From Cytospora piceicola (taxonomy: Eukaryota > Ascomycota > Sordariomycetes > Diaporthales > Cytosporaceae): a stretch of 64,000 nucleotides of DNA. Shown one piece after another: positions 33,495 to 45,110 of this stretch. How positions within the stretch are numbered: the stretch's first letter is position 1; each line of letters starts with the position of its first letter. Under the pieces are notes generated by a model that made no database searches, had not been told where the DNA came from, and saw only the letters and a list, made by a program, of their open reading frames with translations. A program made the translations under genes and the position numbers. The stretch lies in NCBI GenBank assembly GCA_023375675.1, contig JALQBC010000004.1:1178001-1242000 (forward strand), in the 5' to 3' direction.

Positions 33495-35192
33495 TTAAGT
33501 CGTGTGAGGAGCGCTGGTATTTCTTGTCCCAGAACCACTTGTATTTGAAGTCGACGCTGCTGTCGACGTCGCAGGTGGAGGAGCCGTCCGAGATGTCGGG
33601 GTACCGGGAATGCCCACACAGTAGTATGTGTCTTGTTTGATGTTGGCGCAGGAGGACCCGACGCTTGGGTTCCATGAGATGAAATCTGTATGTTTGAGCC
33701 GGTCAGTCAGGTGATGACAGGGAAATGGCCAAATCGTCGTCATGAGAGAAGAAAGCAAGGTAGTGCCCACCATCTTCACTGAATCTGCCGAAGATCTCCA
33801 CAATGTCTGCGCAGTCATCGTCGACCGTGGTCATATACCAGGCAGCACATCTCGCAACAGTCCCAGTGCCCGTTGGCGACGGTGTGGTGGTGACGGTTGC
33901 CGGCAGGGGTAGATCAGTAGCATCGCCGTTGTTAACGCCAACGCAATAGTAGTAGCCCTTCCACAGGCCTTGACAATCGCCGTTCAGGGCAGGGTTCCAG
34001 TCGAGAAACTGGTCCTTGGTAGCGTAGCTAAATATGGCGACCACGGTGTCGCAATTGTCGTCGGCATCAGCCTGGTAGAAGTTGGCACACGAGCTGGGGA
34101 TGCCGGTTTGGGTTGGCGTAGCGGTGAAGTTTGCCACGGTGGTGTATGTTGTCGGTGTATAGGATGTGGGCGAAGGGATCGAGGCGTTGGAGGCGGCTGT
34201 GGACCAGGCGAGAGAGAGGGTCGTCTGTGGTTGCGTGCCTACGCAAACATACCAGCCGTGGTAGAGGCCACCACAATCGGAGCCTAGGCTGGGATTCCAA
34301 GACAGGCTGCCATATGATCATAAGCCTCGAACATCAAGATTTGCTGATAAAAGAACCCGGACTTACAATTCGTCTAGAGAGGCGACAGTACGACTGAATC
34401 GTGAGATTATTTGGTCACACGTATCTGCGGCCTTCTGTAAGAGGCGTATACAATGTTATCAAAGACGTTCAACCCGTATCCAAGTGCAAAACAATATGAA
34501 AACTCTCAGACGTACAACCTTGTACCAATTGTTGCAGTTACCAGGCTGGCCTGTTTGCGTCCTTGCTGGCGGCCATGCTGTGGCGGTGTACGGTTCTGTG
34601 AGGTTGTAGGACGTCACAGGGTACCGAGTCGAGTAAGGGGTCGTTTTGGTGATGCTCGGGCTCGCAGTTCTTGAGGAATTACCGCTCGGTGCCTTTGTTG
34701 AAGATGTAGATCCGTTGAAGGACGACATTGGTGTTGGAATGGCACTGCTGCCTCTGTCTTTTGTTGATGATGATGAGGTTGATGACGAGCTCCAGCTCGA
34801 GCTCGAGCTCGAGCTCGAGTTTGAAACCGTCTTTGAAGGATCGATGCCGACACAGTATGCATAGTCTCGACGAGGCCCATGTTAGCATTTCTTTTCGTTG
34901 TTCCGTGCGACGGGTAATGAGACTTACTCAAGAAGAGGTTGGTCTCGCAGTCACCTGAGATGGCCGGATTCCAATCCATAAACTCATCTGCAGTGATGTT
35001 GAAGTGCTGCTCGATCGTGTAACAGGTGTCGCCCCGGACGACCGTATGCCAGGCATTGCAGTTAGCCACAATACCGTCTTGAGTCGGCCCAGTCGGCGAG
35101 GTATCTTGGGCGACGATAAAACTAGCTGCCAGGACCGTCAAGATTTTCAAGACGGCCCATGTGCATGGGCGTTTGCATGTGTACGTGAGCAT
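33495..35192 (-). CDS. Secreted protein with four LysM domains
   Basis: Five exons on the minus strand: 34928-35192, 34516-34865, 34367-34434, 33771-34306 and 33495-33685, with introns of 62, 81, 60 and 85 nt; 469 residues. The signal peptide ends near VLAASFIVAQ. Four LysM modules follow: CNAWHTVVRGDTC...FMDWNPAI, CNNWYKV/KAADTC...FLSWNPSL, CANFYQADADDNC...FLDWNPAL and CAAWYMTTVDDDC...FISWNPSV. Each closes with a YYCVG-type ending, and Ser/Thr/Pro linkers separate them. Introns fall inside modules 1, 2 and 4, and every junction rebuilds the module. LysM binds chitin and related glycans; without a catalytic domain this is the effector-like type that can hide or protect chitin. The first intron uses an unusual GAG acceptor. 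The last Thr/Ser tail ends at TAA 33495. Confidence 0.9.
34794..34819 (-). repeat. AGCTCG hexanucleotide repeat in coding sequence
   Basis: About four copies of AGCTCG encode the alternating AGC/TCG serine run in the linker after the first LysM module. Confidence 0.7.
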
Positions 35193-36365
35193 TTTCGATA
35201 AGAGAATACTGAATACTTAAGCCAGTGATAAGGCCTGAATACTGTCAAGAGTCACAGACGAATTCACTCGACCGTTCGAGAGATTGACCAGGAAGGGAGC
35301 GGAGAGACACCTGGAAGCTTCAGTTACTGCTTAGAAAAGGTTCGATCCCCGTCTCATGTTAGTCGACAGGCTGTTACTCGAAGTGTTTCTAACCATTCCG
35401 GCCGAGTCAAAATTGATGTACTGTGTCTTCCTACCTTGACACGTTGAGATCTGCCTAAAGAGATGGCACCCGCATCGATGCGCACTCTTCCTTCCTTTGC
35501 AATGAGAAGGCCCACTGTACACTACATACCACCGGAACGTCACAAATGCTTCCGCGAGCAACCCGGGCAAGACCCGGTAGGGTCGTACTGATGCACATTG
35601 TATTGCGGTCTGGTAAAGCCCTGAAGCTTGCAACTGTTGTACGAGTCCCAGTAAACGTAGGATACATCGAAGGGGCGGGCCCGGGGAGAGACCGAAATGT
35701 GTGGATCACTTCAGCGACGCATTTCTTCCTGCAGGTGAATACAACCTCTATTGAACGGTCAGGTTATGATTAGACGCACCGCAATCCGGAGCATAGCGCT
35801 GAAAAGAGGAGACCCGTGATCAGGAGACAAACATGCAGGAATATACATCTGAACTTTATTCCAAACCACAAGGATAGTGCAGGAAGACCCGCTATTCCAC
35901 TGCAGGCTGAAGATCCCCGTTACCTACGCTAGGTATGCTTAAATCACGCAGCGGCTGCACTGCCGGGCTTACACCGAATGTAGATCAGGGACAACGTGTT
36001 GTACCAGTACACTACGCAAGACTCGGACCAACGGGTTCTGCATGGACTTCACCGTCCCAGATGTGAACGTCCACCCCCGCATGCAGCGCTGTGTTTTATT
36101 CCAAGACGTGAGTCGCAAGAAAGAGAAGCAAAGGAAGGAAAAAAGAGGGAAGAAAGAAGTAGATGCTCCTGGACTTGCATTTCGAATGCTGTGGCTTTCT
36201 CAGCTGTTCCTGGTCTGCGACTTTCGAACACCCGTCGACTTGAGCGCCCACCCCCCGGATCACCATCTTGCTTCGTGCCAAAACAACAAGCTTTTCGCTC
36301 TGTGATTTCGCATTGCAGCATCTTGTCAGTTTACATCATATATCAACTGTTCAACCGTCTGGATC
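35193..36365. promoter_or_regulatory. Shared upstream region, LysM gene and protease
   Basis: 1.17 kb between two divergent start codons of secreted-protein genes. It must hold both promoters. No single factor site stands out to me. Confidence 0.4.
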
Positions 36366-37457
36366 ATGACGCGTCCTCCTTGGGGTTGTATTCTCGCCAT
36401 CCTGCCTCTATGGCTCCATATAGTAGGCGTTCTTGGTGCATATCCCATGGTAGAGGACAACACAGGCAGAGATGGCCACGTCAAGTGGCCCAACCGCGAG
36501 ATCAGGTACTGCTACGAGACTACGGAAACCAGGGAGAAGTACCACGAAGACTTGAAGGCCGCATGGGAGATCTGGCTTGCAACGGGCCTCAACAGTGCCT
36601 TCACTATCACCGAGGTCGACGCCGAAACCTGCACCAACGACAAGATCAACACGATGCTGATCTACGACTCGGATACCGGGCCAGGCCCTAATGGCATCCT
36701 TGCCACCGTACCCGGGTTTATAGGAGCGGGAAACAGGGCTCGCCATTCCTCTGGCTATTACACGCGCAAGAATAGGCCGATGATGGCGCTGACGACTCGC
36801 GACGATATTGGAATGCTCAATCCCGTCTTCAACTACGCCCACGAATGGGGCCACGCTTGGGGCTTGTACCATGAGCACCAGAACCCAAACTTCTGGGGTG
36901 GCGTCGTGGGCGGCAACTCCGGCAAGGTGTTTGGTAACGGCAACAAGGTCAACTACAACGGTGCCAGCATCGACAACTGGCAGTGCCAAAACCTCAAGGA
37001 CTATGGCGATCTTCCAGCATTACTGGCGTTAGTCCAGCGAGGCCCGAAGTACACGGTCGAAGAGGTGTGTAAAACTCAAGACTATTCCAAACGACTGGGT
37101 TTCAGTGGCTACGACTACCTGCCCTACATCGAAAACTACGCCAAGGGCTCCACGGGCCATAAGTCCAAGGACGTGGATTGGGGGTCTATTATGTTGTACA
37201 ACTCCAAGGCTGGCGGGTCGGGTGTCGCTAAGCTCGGTGACGACCAGCGCCTGCCCATCCTCTTCCAGCCCGACGGTACCTTGATCCCTTTCAACTATGC
37301 CCCAACCATCCAGGACATCAACGCCCTCGAAACGCTGTACGGGTTACGCAAGACAAAGAAGTCACTTCTGCAGAAGATTGGTGGCTCGACCACTTCAAAA
37401 TTCAACGCCGTCTTCTCAAAGAGTAAAGGAGAATCTTCCACGTCAAGTTGTTTGTAA
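36366..37457 (+). CDS. Secreted astacin/metzincin-type metalloprotease
   Basis: Intronless, 363 residues. The signal peptide is about residues 1-24 (CILAILPLWLHIVGVLGAYP). The zinc site is HEWGHAWGLYHE at 159-170, the HEXXHXXGXXHE pattern of metzincins, with His159, Glu160, His163 and His169. The Met-turn is WGSIMLYNS, as in astacins (SxMxY). The N-terminal half starts KWPNREIRYCYET, like the first strand of astacin-type domains. It is predicted to cleave proteins outside the cell. Only part of the prodomain could be present, since the catalytic domain starts near residue 35. It is divergent from the LysM gene and convergent with the chitinase, 459 bp apart, which suggests a joint extracellular role. 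The Lys/Ser-rich C-terminus is non-conserved. Confidence 0.87.
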   Translation: MTRPPWGCILAILPLWLHIVGVLGAYPMVEDNTGRDGHVKWPNREIRYCYETTETREKYHEDLKAAWEIWLATGLNSAFTITEVDAETCTNDKINTMLIYDSDTGPGPNGILATVPGFIGAGNRARHSSGYYTRKNRPMMALTTRDDIGMLNPVFNYAHEWGHAWGLYHEHQNPNFWGGVVGGNSGKVFGNGNKVNYNGASIDNWQCQNLKDYGDLPALLALVQRGPKYTVEEVCKTQDYSKRLGFSGYDYLPYIENYAKGSTGHKSKDVDWGSIMLYNSKAGGSGVAKLGDDQRLPILFQPDGTLIPFNYAPTIQDINALETLYGLRKTKKSLLQKIGGSTTSKFNAVFSKSKGESSTSSCL

Positions 37458-37916
37458 GGACATATGGTGGTTGATGTTTGAGTCGGTTCGCTGGGATACT
37501 TGGCAAGTAAGACGTCGTCGATCACTTCTGTAACGATACTTACTCGGGTATCTATCATCCATCTTTGAATAAATATATATGCTGTTGCAAACGTTGCCTC
37601 GGACTGATTATTTGGCCATGTCGAGCCCAAGGTCGAATAAAGCAAATACAGATTACCGCAATTACCGAGGTATCTGGTACTGGCGGTTTTGGCGTATTTT
37701 CCAGACGGGCAAGGTCCTCCCATGCGCTAATATATACAAACACCATGCTGGGACGCTTCCATGCTATCGTGCTGATTTTGGTAATGGAGATACGGATATA
37801 TTTGTGCCCTGTAAGACATGCCTGCCTATATCGACCGAGACTGGATATCTTCTACAGTTTAGGGCACTTGTGTGATACTTGTATATAGCAAACTAATTCT
37901 ACAAACACCTGAATCA
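37458..37916. other. 3' region between convergent protease and chitinase
   Basis: Short region with the two transcript ends; nothing else seen. Confidence 0.5.
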
Positions 37917-39645
37917 TCACGTTGAAGTATCATTCCAATACGCCCAATCTAAACTTCCGTTGCTGGATCCAAAGCACGGCAAGAGGGCGGGAAGCTCACC
38001 AATAACATGGGTCGTTCCCCTACCCGTATCCGCGAGAGACCCGATGAGCGTCCCGTCGTCAAGGTCGATAGCCCAGACCATGACCCCGCCGAGACACCTC
38101 TCATTCGCAAACTTGACCTTCATGTTGAGGGTTTTTGTATCATCCCAAGACACCCACTGATCTCCGCCCCAGGTGACGATCTCGACGGCGGCCACTGGGT
38201 CGAGTGTCATGGTGGCGTCGTCCTTGGCAATGATCTCCCTGATCTCAGTCGCCGACAACGTGCCCGCGGTGCCCGTGCAGGAGCCGTTCCCGCCGGCGGA
38301 ACTGAACTCGCAGCCGGCAGCCATGCACGAGGGGTCCTTCATGGTGAAGCTGCGGCCGTAGAAGCCAAGGCCCATGTTAACACGATCAGGGTTGATGTTG
38401 TTTCGCCAGAGGAGCTTCAGGGCCTCATCGATCTCGGTCAAGTTGGTGTGGGCACGTGCGTGTGCGCCCAGTGACGGTATCGTGCCATCCCACACACCAT
38501 CTAAGTTATAAGGTTAGTCTCTCTTCGATTATGGATATGTGGCAGTGCTTACGGATGTCGTAGGTCATCACGTTGAACCAGTCAAGATGGGGTTCGAGGC
38601 TGACAATATCGAAGCCACGAAGATACCAGTAGCTCGCCGGCAGCGTGAGACTGAGTCCATAGACCCTTCCCTCCTCGCTTAGGCGCTGTCGAAGCCGCGA
38701 GACAAAGTTGACGTAGTTTGAATAGTCGGCATCGTTACCGCCACGGTCCTCGGTCATGGGATACTCCCAATCAAGATCAACGCCATCGAAATTGTTGGTC
38801 GCCATGAAGGTAATGAGCGCCTCGAAGAAAATGTCCTGCTTTCCCTCGTCTGCAGCCAGGTCGGAGAATACGTGACGATAGGCACCGGGATCGTTCATAG
38901 CCCAGCCGCCCACAGCAATCCAGACCTCAAGGCTAGGCTGGTGTGCCTTTAGGCCTGTGACGGCGCTGTATAGCGTGCCGGTAGTATCGTCCATGTTGTC
39001 TATTCGGTATGTAGTCGGGTTGATAAGGGCAAATGCGAAGTTGATGTGCGAGTAGTATCCCAGCGGAATCTGGTTGGGTGTCATGGTGCCACACGAGCGC
39101 TGCCAGTTCCAACCCTCGTAGTAGCCAATGGTCCTCGCGGACGAGCTGTTGGCCGAGACGGCGCACTCGGGCGATGATGCCAGCTCATGGCCGCAAAATA
39201 GCTCTGTAGTTCCGCAGAAGCCAAACGAGCTGCAGCACACATTGAGCGGACACGTCGACGCGTTGGACCACTCCATGCCCCAGCCCGGATCGCACTCGGC
39301 CTTGGAGTCACAGTTGGAAGAGCAATCATCGCCGCAATAGTCCGGCCCCATGCCACACACACCGGTGCCATCATCGTTGAGAGGTCCGCAACACCCCACT
39401 GAGCACTGTTTTGTCTTGCTGCAGCTGTAGTCGTCGTCATCGTCATCGTCGTCCGCCTGACTTGCGGATAGTCGACTGTTGGCCTGCTTCATGAATTGAA
39501 TATGGTTCACGCGCAAAGATAATGAATCTGCCGTATCGCCATTATCAATCTCAGCGCCCATTTGAACGCCCAATACTTGGTTGTTCAGAAGCGACAAGAG
39601 GCGCAGGTAGCCCAGGAAGAAGGGGCTCAGGCCGAGGTTCCTCAT
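37917..39645 (-). CDS. GH18 chitinase with chitin-binding type-1 region
   Basis: Exons 38553-39645 and 37917-38500 around a 52-nt intron (GTAAGC...CTTAG) that rebuilds MTYDIHGVWDGT; 558 residues. The hydrophobic N-terminus (FFLGYLRLLSLLNNQVLG) acts as a signal peptide. An acidic run of eight Asp precedes Cys-rich chitin-binding type-1 sequence (CSVGCCGPLNDDGTGVCG, CCSSFGFCGTTELFCG). The GH18 barrel begins TIGYYEGWNWQRSC, with catalytic DGVDLDWEYP (Asp287, Asp290, Asp292, Glu294). The C-terminal barrel has GLGFYGRSF and VMVWAIDLDD. The layout resembles subgroup C (killer-toxin-like) fungal chitinases, which often sit beside LysM genes, as here, but this one has no LysM of its own. Predicted to degrade chitin outside the cell or in the wall. 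The upstream region is shared with the SGNH hydrolase. Confidence 0.93.
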
Positions 39646-40888
39646 GTTGAAGGTTCAAGATAATTGACGGCGTCGAGTCTCCGATTGTCTTTGGTGTTGG
39701 CGAGGGTACCGAACAACAAACAGGACGCAACAAGTAGAGCCCAAACTCAAACAGACAGCTCGTGTGACAGGATCGTGGTTCAGAGATGTGAAGTGTGTCG
39801 AATTGGCCCGTCAATGGTCAACTTCCGGCACCAATATCCAGGTTGTGCTGGATTTGCAATCTCTCACGGCCAACAATAAGCTGATGATATCCAGTCTTCA
39901 CCCCACTGGCGTCGATAACAATTCAAGTACATGCATTGGCAGTGATAATTCCAATGTCGCCATATGTACGGCCTTCGAAACTCAGCTGCTTTGTACCTGT
40001 ACATGAAGATTAGGACCCACGCTCACAGGAGCCCTGTCGCCCGACCCACCAGCAGCTGGACCCCTTGCATTGAGTTTATGTACAACGGATATGGATACTT
40101 CGGACCGAGACAGTTGGTCGGTAGGGCTCACAATCCGACAGGTTGGTTCCCTAGTCCCCGCTGCGTTAGGTTTCGGCACATAGTAACCCACAATTATCAG
40201 GCTGACAGCACCCTTTCACACCTACATTTCGGGCCTTCTACATGATACGCCTCAACAAGCAAGGCTGGGGCGGTTCCCACTTTTAGATAACCAACAATGT
40301 AGTCCTCGGTGATCCGTGGAGAGAGGCTCGCATTTTTGCACTGCGTGTTGGAACAGAATTTGCGCAGATGGTTCGATTTCCCCGCGTGAGGCTCAGGAAA
40401 GGTGGGTGGATGGATCACAGTGCCTCAGACAATTTTTCTCGATGCAACTGTTGGCCGAAACTCGGTCAATAGACTGGCCACATGGGCGATCCCTGAGACC
40501 GTCCGAAGACATGGAGGTTGTTGAGATTGTGGTCCGTGGAGCAGGTGCACTTTGTTGTCTTGTGGGACTGCACATGTGAGGCATCACATAGGTGGCATAG
40601 GTCGAGGTATCCAGTTACGGCCAGGTCAACTTGGCCGGCTTGAGCTCTTCTGGTCGCCCCTATCGGAATCTGGAGAGGTACTCACTGTTCAAGCCTTTCC
40701 TCACCTCACTGCTTGGCTCTTGATACCACCATTCACATCTTCTTTGACAGTCCATTCAGGCCACCGGGCACTCTCTCACATATCCCATTTTATGTCTTTA
40801 TTTCTCATTGAAGTACCTACCTACTGATGTCACTACCATTGATAGAGCCTCGTTGATTGCCTCAATTACCTCTACTGCAATTTTGAAC
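39646..40888. promoter_or_regulatory. Shared upstream region, chitinase and SGNH hydrolase
   Basis: 1.24 kb between divergent start codons. No gene inside. The plus side ends in a CT/CA-rich leader before 40889. Confidence 0.4.
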
Positions 40889-42970
40889 ATGAGAGCCATC
40901 TTGACAGCCGCCCGAGTGGCGGCCGTGGTCCCGATTCTTTGTCCAACTCACATCATGGCCATAGTGGCTCGGTATGACCAGTCTGAGGACATTGTGAATA
41001 CATCAGGAAGAAGAATGGAATTGCCAGAAACATATGCGTTCTCTTCGTTGCCAGATGATCTCCTTGCCCCTGTTATTACGAAACCATCCGACTTCAGTTG
41101 GGCCAAACGGGTCGCTGCCATTGGCGACTCCTTCACGGCTGGAATTGGTTCTGGGGCACCGTTAGCCAGTTTTCTCACCGAGGCAGCCAATAGTGATGAT
41201 TGGTACTGCTCCAGATTCGACACGGCATACCCCGAGATCATCAAGGAATACCTGGGCAGCTCTGTAGAAGACTTCCAGTTCGTGGCATGCAGCGGTGACC
41301 GAACAGGAGATATCTACAAACAGATCCAGAACATGGACGGCAACCTGGACATGGTGGTCATGACAGCCGGCGGAAATGATTTGTGCCTGGCATCCATGAT
41401 AAGAGAATGCGTACTCTTGCCATTCAATGGCGAGGATTCATGCACGTCGGTCATCGATATTGCGCAAAAGAACCTCGACACGATCCTCAAGGACAACCTG
41501 CTGCAGCTTATGGAAGCTCTCAACGACAAGATGAACGATGATGGCATTGTCATCTTCAACGGGTACGCTCAGTTCTTCAATACTGAGAATGAAGACTGTG
41601 CTACCGACCAAAATTGGGTATTCTTGCCGCTGGGCACTGATCCGCTCAAGCTCACGGTCGCCCGTCGCAAGACCTTCAACAAACTGGTCGTGCAGATCAA
41701 CGACGTTATCCAGTCTGTTGTCAATGAGACCTCTGCCAATGATAAGTACAAGTGGAAGATTGGCTTCTCTAACTGGGACCTCTGGCCACGAGAAGGCGTG
41801 ACTGGCCAGATGTGTGATCCGTCGTCCACGGGCCACTATCCGGATGATTCGCAGCCCAACCTGCAATTCTTCAAGCCCAACACCCATGTAGGCACCTCGT
41901 CCGAGCTCAAAGCCCGTGACGGCTCGTGGGCGAGCCTGGACGCCGTGGTGGCCGCCAACGCGACGGCAGCCAGGAACCGGGCTTCCTTCGACCGGGTCAT
42001 GCAGCACAACCGTGAAGTGGCGCTGTACAACTCGATCCTCCTCAACTCCATCAACCCGCAGGCCGAGGTCCTCCACGAGCTCGACCGCCGCGCCCCCAGC
42101 CCGCCGGGGTGTCCCGACGACGACGACACCGACACGCAGGGGCGGTCCCTGGGCCTGCCCAACCGCATCGGCAAGTACTTCCACCCCAACGAGCTGGGCC
42201 ACTACACCATCGCCTCGTGGGCGCTGCAGACGGCCATGGACATACGCGCCGAGGTGCTCGGCGTGGACTCGCCCCAGTGCGGGGCCGTCGACAAGTTCAC
42301 ATGCTACCAGGCCACGGGGTCCAAGGCCTACACCGACGGGCCGGAGCTCAACGACAAGTACAAGGGCTTTTGCAACGGCGCCACTAAGCCGGACAGCATC
42401 GCCGGGTGGAAGTCGGGCTATTCCAAGACGTACTTCTCGGGCACACCCGACGAGGTCGAGTTCTACGTGGCCTACGTGGCCGACTCGAGCGATGTGGATG
42501 AGTTCGACTCTGACGAGTGCATCGAAAGCATGGACCGCGTTATCAACAGCTGTGACGGCAACGACCCCGACAACCCCATGGACTGGAAATTTGGCGGCGA
42601 GTGGCGGCGCGGCGGCTGGATGTATCGCGTTAGCCCCCAGGTTACCAACCGCCCATGGCCTGTCATACAGTCATCGCATGGAACCTGCAAGGGCTGGTAC
42701 AAGGGCCTCTTTAGTAGCTATACGATCCAAGGTGCCGGGTTCTCGAGCTCTGATCATGGCGCCAGCCTGCTGGCGTCGGCCAGGAGTTGTATAGGCGCTG
42801 GTGGAATCACGAAATGGGGATTCAAGTACTACGATGAGCCAACTGACGACGGCTACGAATGGAAGGCTACTTTCAGGACGCCCATATGGTCCCGGGCGAG
42901 GTGTTTCAACAACAATAAGGTTGTTGCCAAGATTGGAGGGTTCACGAATGGTTGTGGGGGTTGCGACTAG
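40889..42970 (+). CDS. Secreted SGNH (GDSL-type) hydrolase with extra C-terminal domain
   Basis: Intronless, 693 residues from ATG 40889; the frame is open upstream only through a TTG. The N-terminal MRAILTAARVAAVVPILCPTHIM is a plausible signal peptide. Block I is IGDSFTAGIG (nucleophile Ser81), block III is TAGGNDLC (Asn163), and block V is HPNELGHYTIASW, whose His432 or His438 is the base. The catalytic domain is long, with inserts around residues 330-420. From about residue 475 a Cys-rich domain follows, including ECIESMDRVINSCDGNDPDNPMDWKFGGEW. This resembles, from memory, the C-terminal part of some subgroup C chitinases and other fungal secreted proteins. Likely an esterase or lipase of extracellular glycan or lipid esters. 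Confidence 0.85.
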   Translation: MRAILTAARVAAVVPILCPTHIMAIVARYDQSEDIVNTSGRRMELPETYAFSSLPDDLLAPVITKPSDFSWAKRVAAIGDSFTAGIGSGAPLASFLTEAANSDDWYCSRFDTAYPEIIKEYLGSSVEDFQFVACSGDRTGDIYKQIQNMDGNLDMVVMTAGGNDLCLASMIRECVLLPFNGEDSCTSVIDIAQKNLDTILKDNLLQLMEALNDKMNDDGIVIFNGYAQFFNTENEDCATDQNWVFLPLGTDPLKLTVARRKTFNKLVVQINDVIQSVVNETSANDKYKWKIGFSNWDLWPREGVTGQMCDPSSTGHYPDDSQPNLQFFKPNTHVGTSSELKARDGSWASLDAVVAANATAARNRASFDRVMQHNREVALYNSILLNSINPQAEVLHELDRRAPSPPGCPDDDDTDTQGRSLGLPNRIGKYFHPNELGHYTIASWALQTAMDIRAEVLGVDSPQCGAVDKFTCYQATGSKAYTDGPELNDKYKGFCNGATKPDSIAGWKSGYSKTYFSGTPDEVEFYVAYVADSSDVDEFDSDECIESMDRVINSCDGNDPDNPMDWKFGGEWRRGGWMYRVSPQVTNRPWPVIQSSHGTCKGWYKGLFSSYTIQGAGFSSSDHGASLLASARSCIGAGGITKWGFKYYDEPTDDGYEWKATFRTPIWSRARCFNNNKVVAKIGGFTNGCGGCD

Positions 42971-43273
42971 AGAAAGCAATCTATAGCATAATCAGTATAC
43001 ATTACAATTTTTAGGAACAAGACTATTGGTGTTAGTGGCCGTATCTAGGTTGAGAATAGAATACAACAAAGCGGCGTTTAGACTTCAGCTTCTCTTGTGC
43101 CGATAGCACGATACTTGCTTATATATCTTAGACAGCCCTGGAGTTCCACGTACTTTCTTATTGCACACTATAATGTATGCAACCATTGTTGATCTACTGA
43201 CGGGGATTAGTATCCATGGCGCGAATCGGAAATCAATTGATTCCTGTGGTTACCAAGCTATGAAGGTACATTA
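42971..43273. other. 3' region of SGNH gene up to transposon
   Basis: AT-rich 303-base spacer between the hydrolase stop and the transposon; nothing else seen. Confidence 0.5.
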
Positions 43274-43315
43274 AGTCAAACACCCTATAAGTGGAACACC
43301 CCTACTAGTGGAACG
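43274..43315 (+). repeat. Left terminal inverted repeat
   Basis: Left end of the Fot1/Pot2-like element, with the less mutated version of the repeat (more C and G than the right end). Confidence 0.85.
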
Positions 43316-45110
43316 GCTTCCCGAATGATTACTACTATAACTAGCCTTTAACTACTCGTTAATTTCTTAACAACCTAATTAATTATAATACAGGATTCTT
43401 CGTCTGTAGGGTAATCAGACCCGTTTAATTTATCGGAACTAATTTCTAGACCGTTAGCTTATTATTAAGATTTATAAATAGCCTTAACCTATATAAGCTT
43501 AGTGTTTAAGCTTATATTAACCTTCCTTTATTTAAAAGGCTATATAGCTTTTAGTTATACTTTTAATTCCTTATTTTCTTATTTAGCTATAGCTAACTTA
43601 ATATTATAATCGTTTTAGCTGTTTTTAACCTTTTTAAATAAAAGCCTTTTCGTACGATCGTTATCTTTTTTTAAAGTTAAAAAGTTATTTAGTTAGGTTT
43701 ATAGATCTATTATTTTTTTAAAGGTAAATTAGAAAGTAATAACAACCTTCGAACGATTATTCTGCTTACTTTTAGTTAGCGGAAGCTTAGCTAGTGCCTT
43801 TATAGGCGTAAACGGCGAGGTTTTCGTTAGATTTCGATTCTTAAAGAGAAAAGGGCTTATTAAAGGCTTCGCTATCGAAATAAGCTATAGGCCGGCTACT
43901 TTCTAGCTACTTTTAATATTTAAGGCTATTAGCCTTTCTTTCCGGGCTTTATTAAAGTAAAAGAGAAAGTTCTTTTTCTCTATAACGGAAGAACTATTAT
44001 AATAGCTTATATTCGAAAGGTACTTCCGGTAAGCCCTTTTAAATATAGAGAAAATAGCGAAATCGAAAGGTTAAAAGACGTAAAACGTATAGGCTAAAAG
44101 GAAAAGAAGGTATATATTATTTTAAAAGTATAGCTATATAAAATCGTCTATTATATAGCTTTTATAGCCGTTAAAGATAAGTAAACAGGCTTTTAATCGG
44201 TAAAAAGGTCGGGTATAAAGGATAAAGATTTCTTTTAGCTAATAAATAGCTATAAGGTCTATTATCTACCCTTTTTCTGTTACTATAAATCGCTATTACT
44301 TATACTTTAGTTTAGCTTTAATATTAAAAGGAAACTATTATTATTAGACCGATTTACCTTTAAATATAATTAGAAAAGGGATTACTACGCTTATAGCGGA
44401 GATACTTTTTAAAAATAATATTTAAGCTTTCGAACTAAATACTTTTTTTTATATAAAACGGCTATTAAAACTACTTAAAATAAGGCTATTAAATCCTTAG
44501 CTCTTTATAATACTAGCCTTATTTATATTATAACGATTCTCGGTTTTAATAGCTTTAATATAAGGGAAGGCGAGATAATAGAACTAAGGCTTAATTATAG
44601 CCGTATAAGTACCGTTTACCTTTAAAGATTTTATCGTTTAGCTTCTTTAGGTTTAAATTAACAGGTTACGGCTTAAAAACCGTTTTATTTAATAATAGCC
44701 GATAAGGTCTAAGTCGCCTTAAATAGCTAGAATTCTCTAAGTAAATTCCTTTACCTAAGCGTAGGTAAAGGGAAGGCTTAAGTCGCCTTAAGTAATTACC
44801 TATTTAGCTAAATAGTTTTCTTAGCTTCGAGAAAGCCTTTACTTAGTCTTATAAGCGATTTAACGTAGTTAATAGCTAGAAAGTCTGTTATAAAGGGTAG
44901 TAGTAGGTATAGACTATTCTCGAGAAGTCTGTTATAAAGATATCCCGTTCGTAATAGCCTTAAAGGCGTCGTTAACGTTAACTTCGGTATAAGTAGGTAT
45001 TAAGATAAAGGGAATTAAATAGTGTAAAAATAAATTAATTTAAACCAGATTTAGCTAAGAAATAAGGGAGTTATATATAGGTAGTTATCGTGATAGCGGT
45101 ATAGGAAGGG

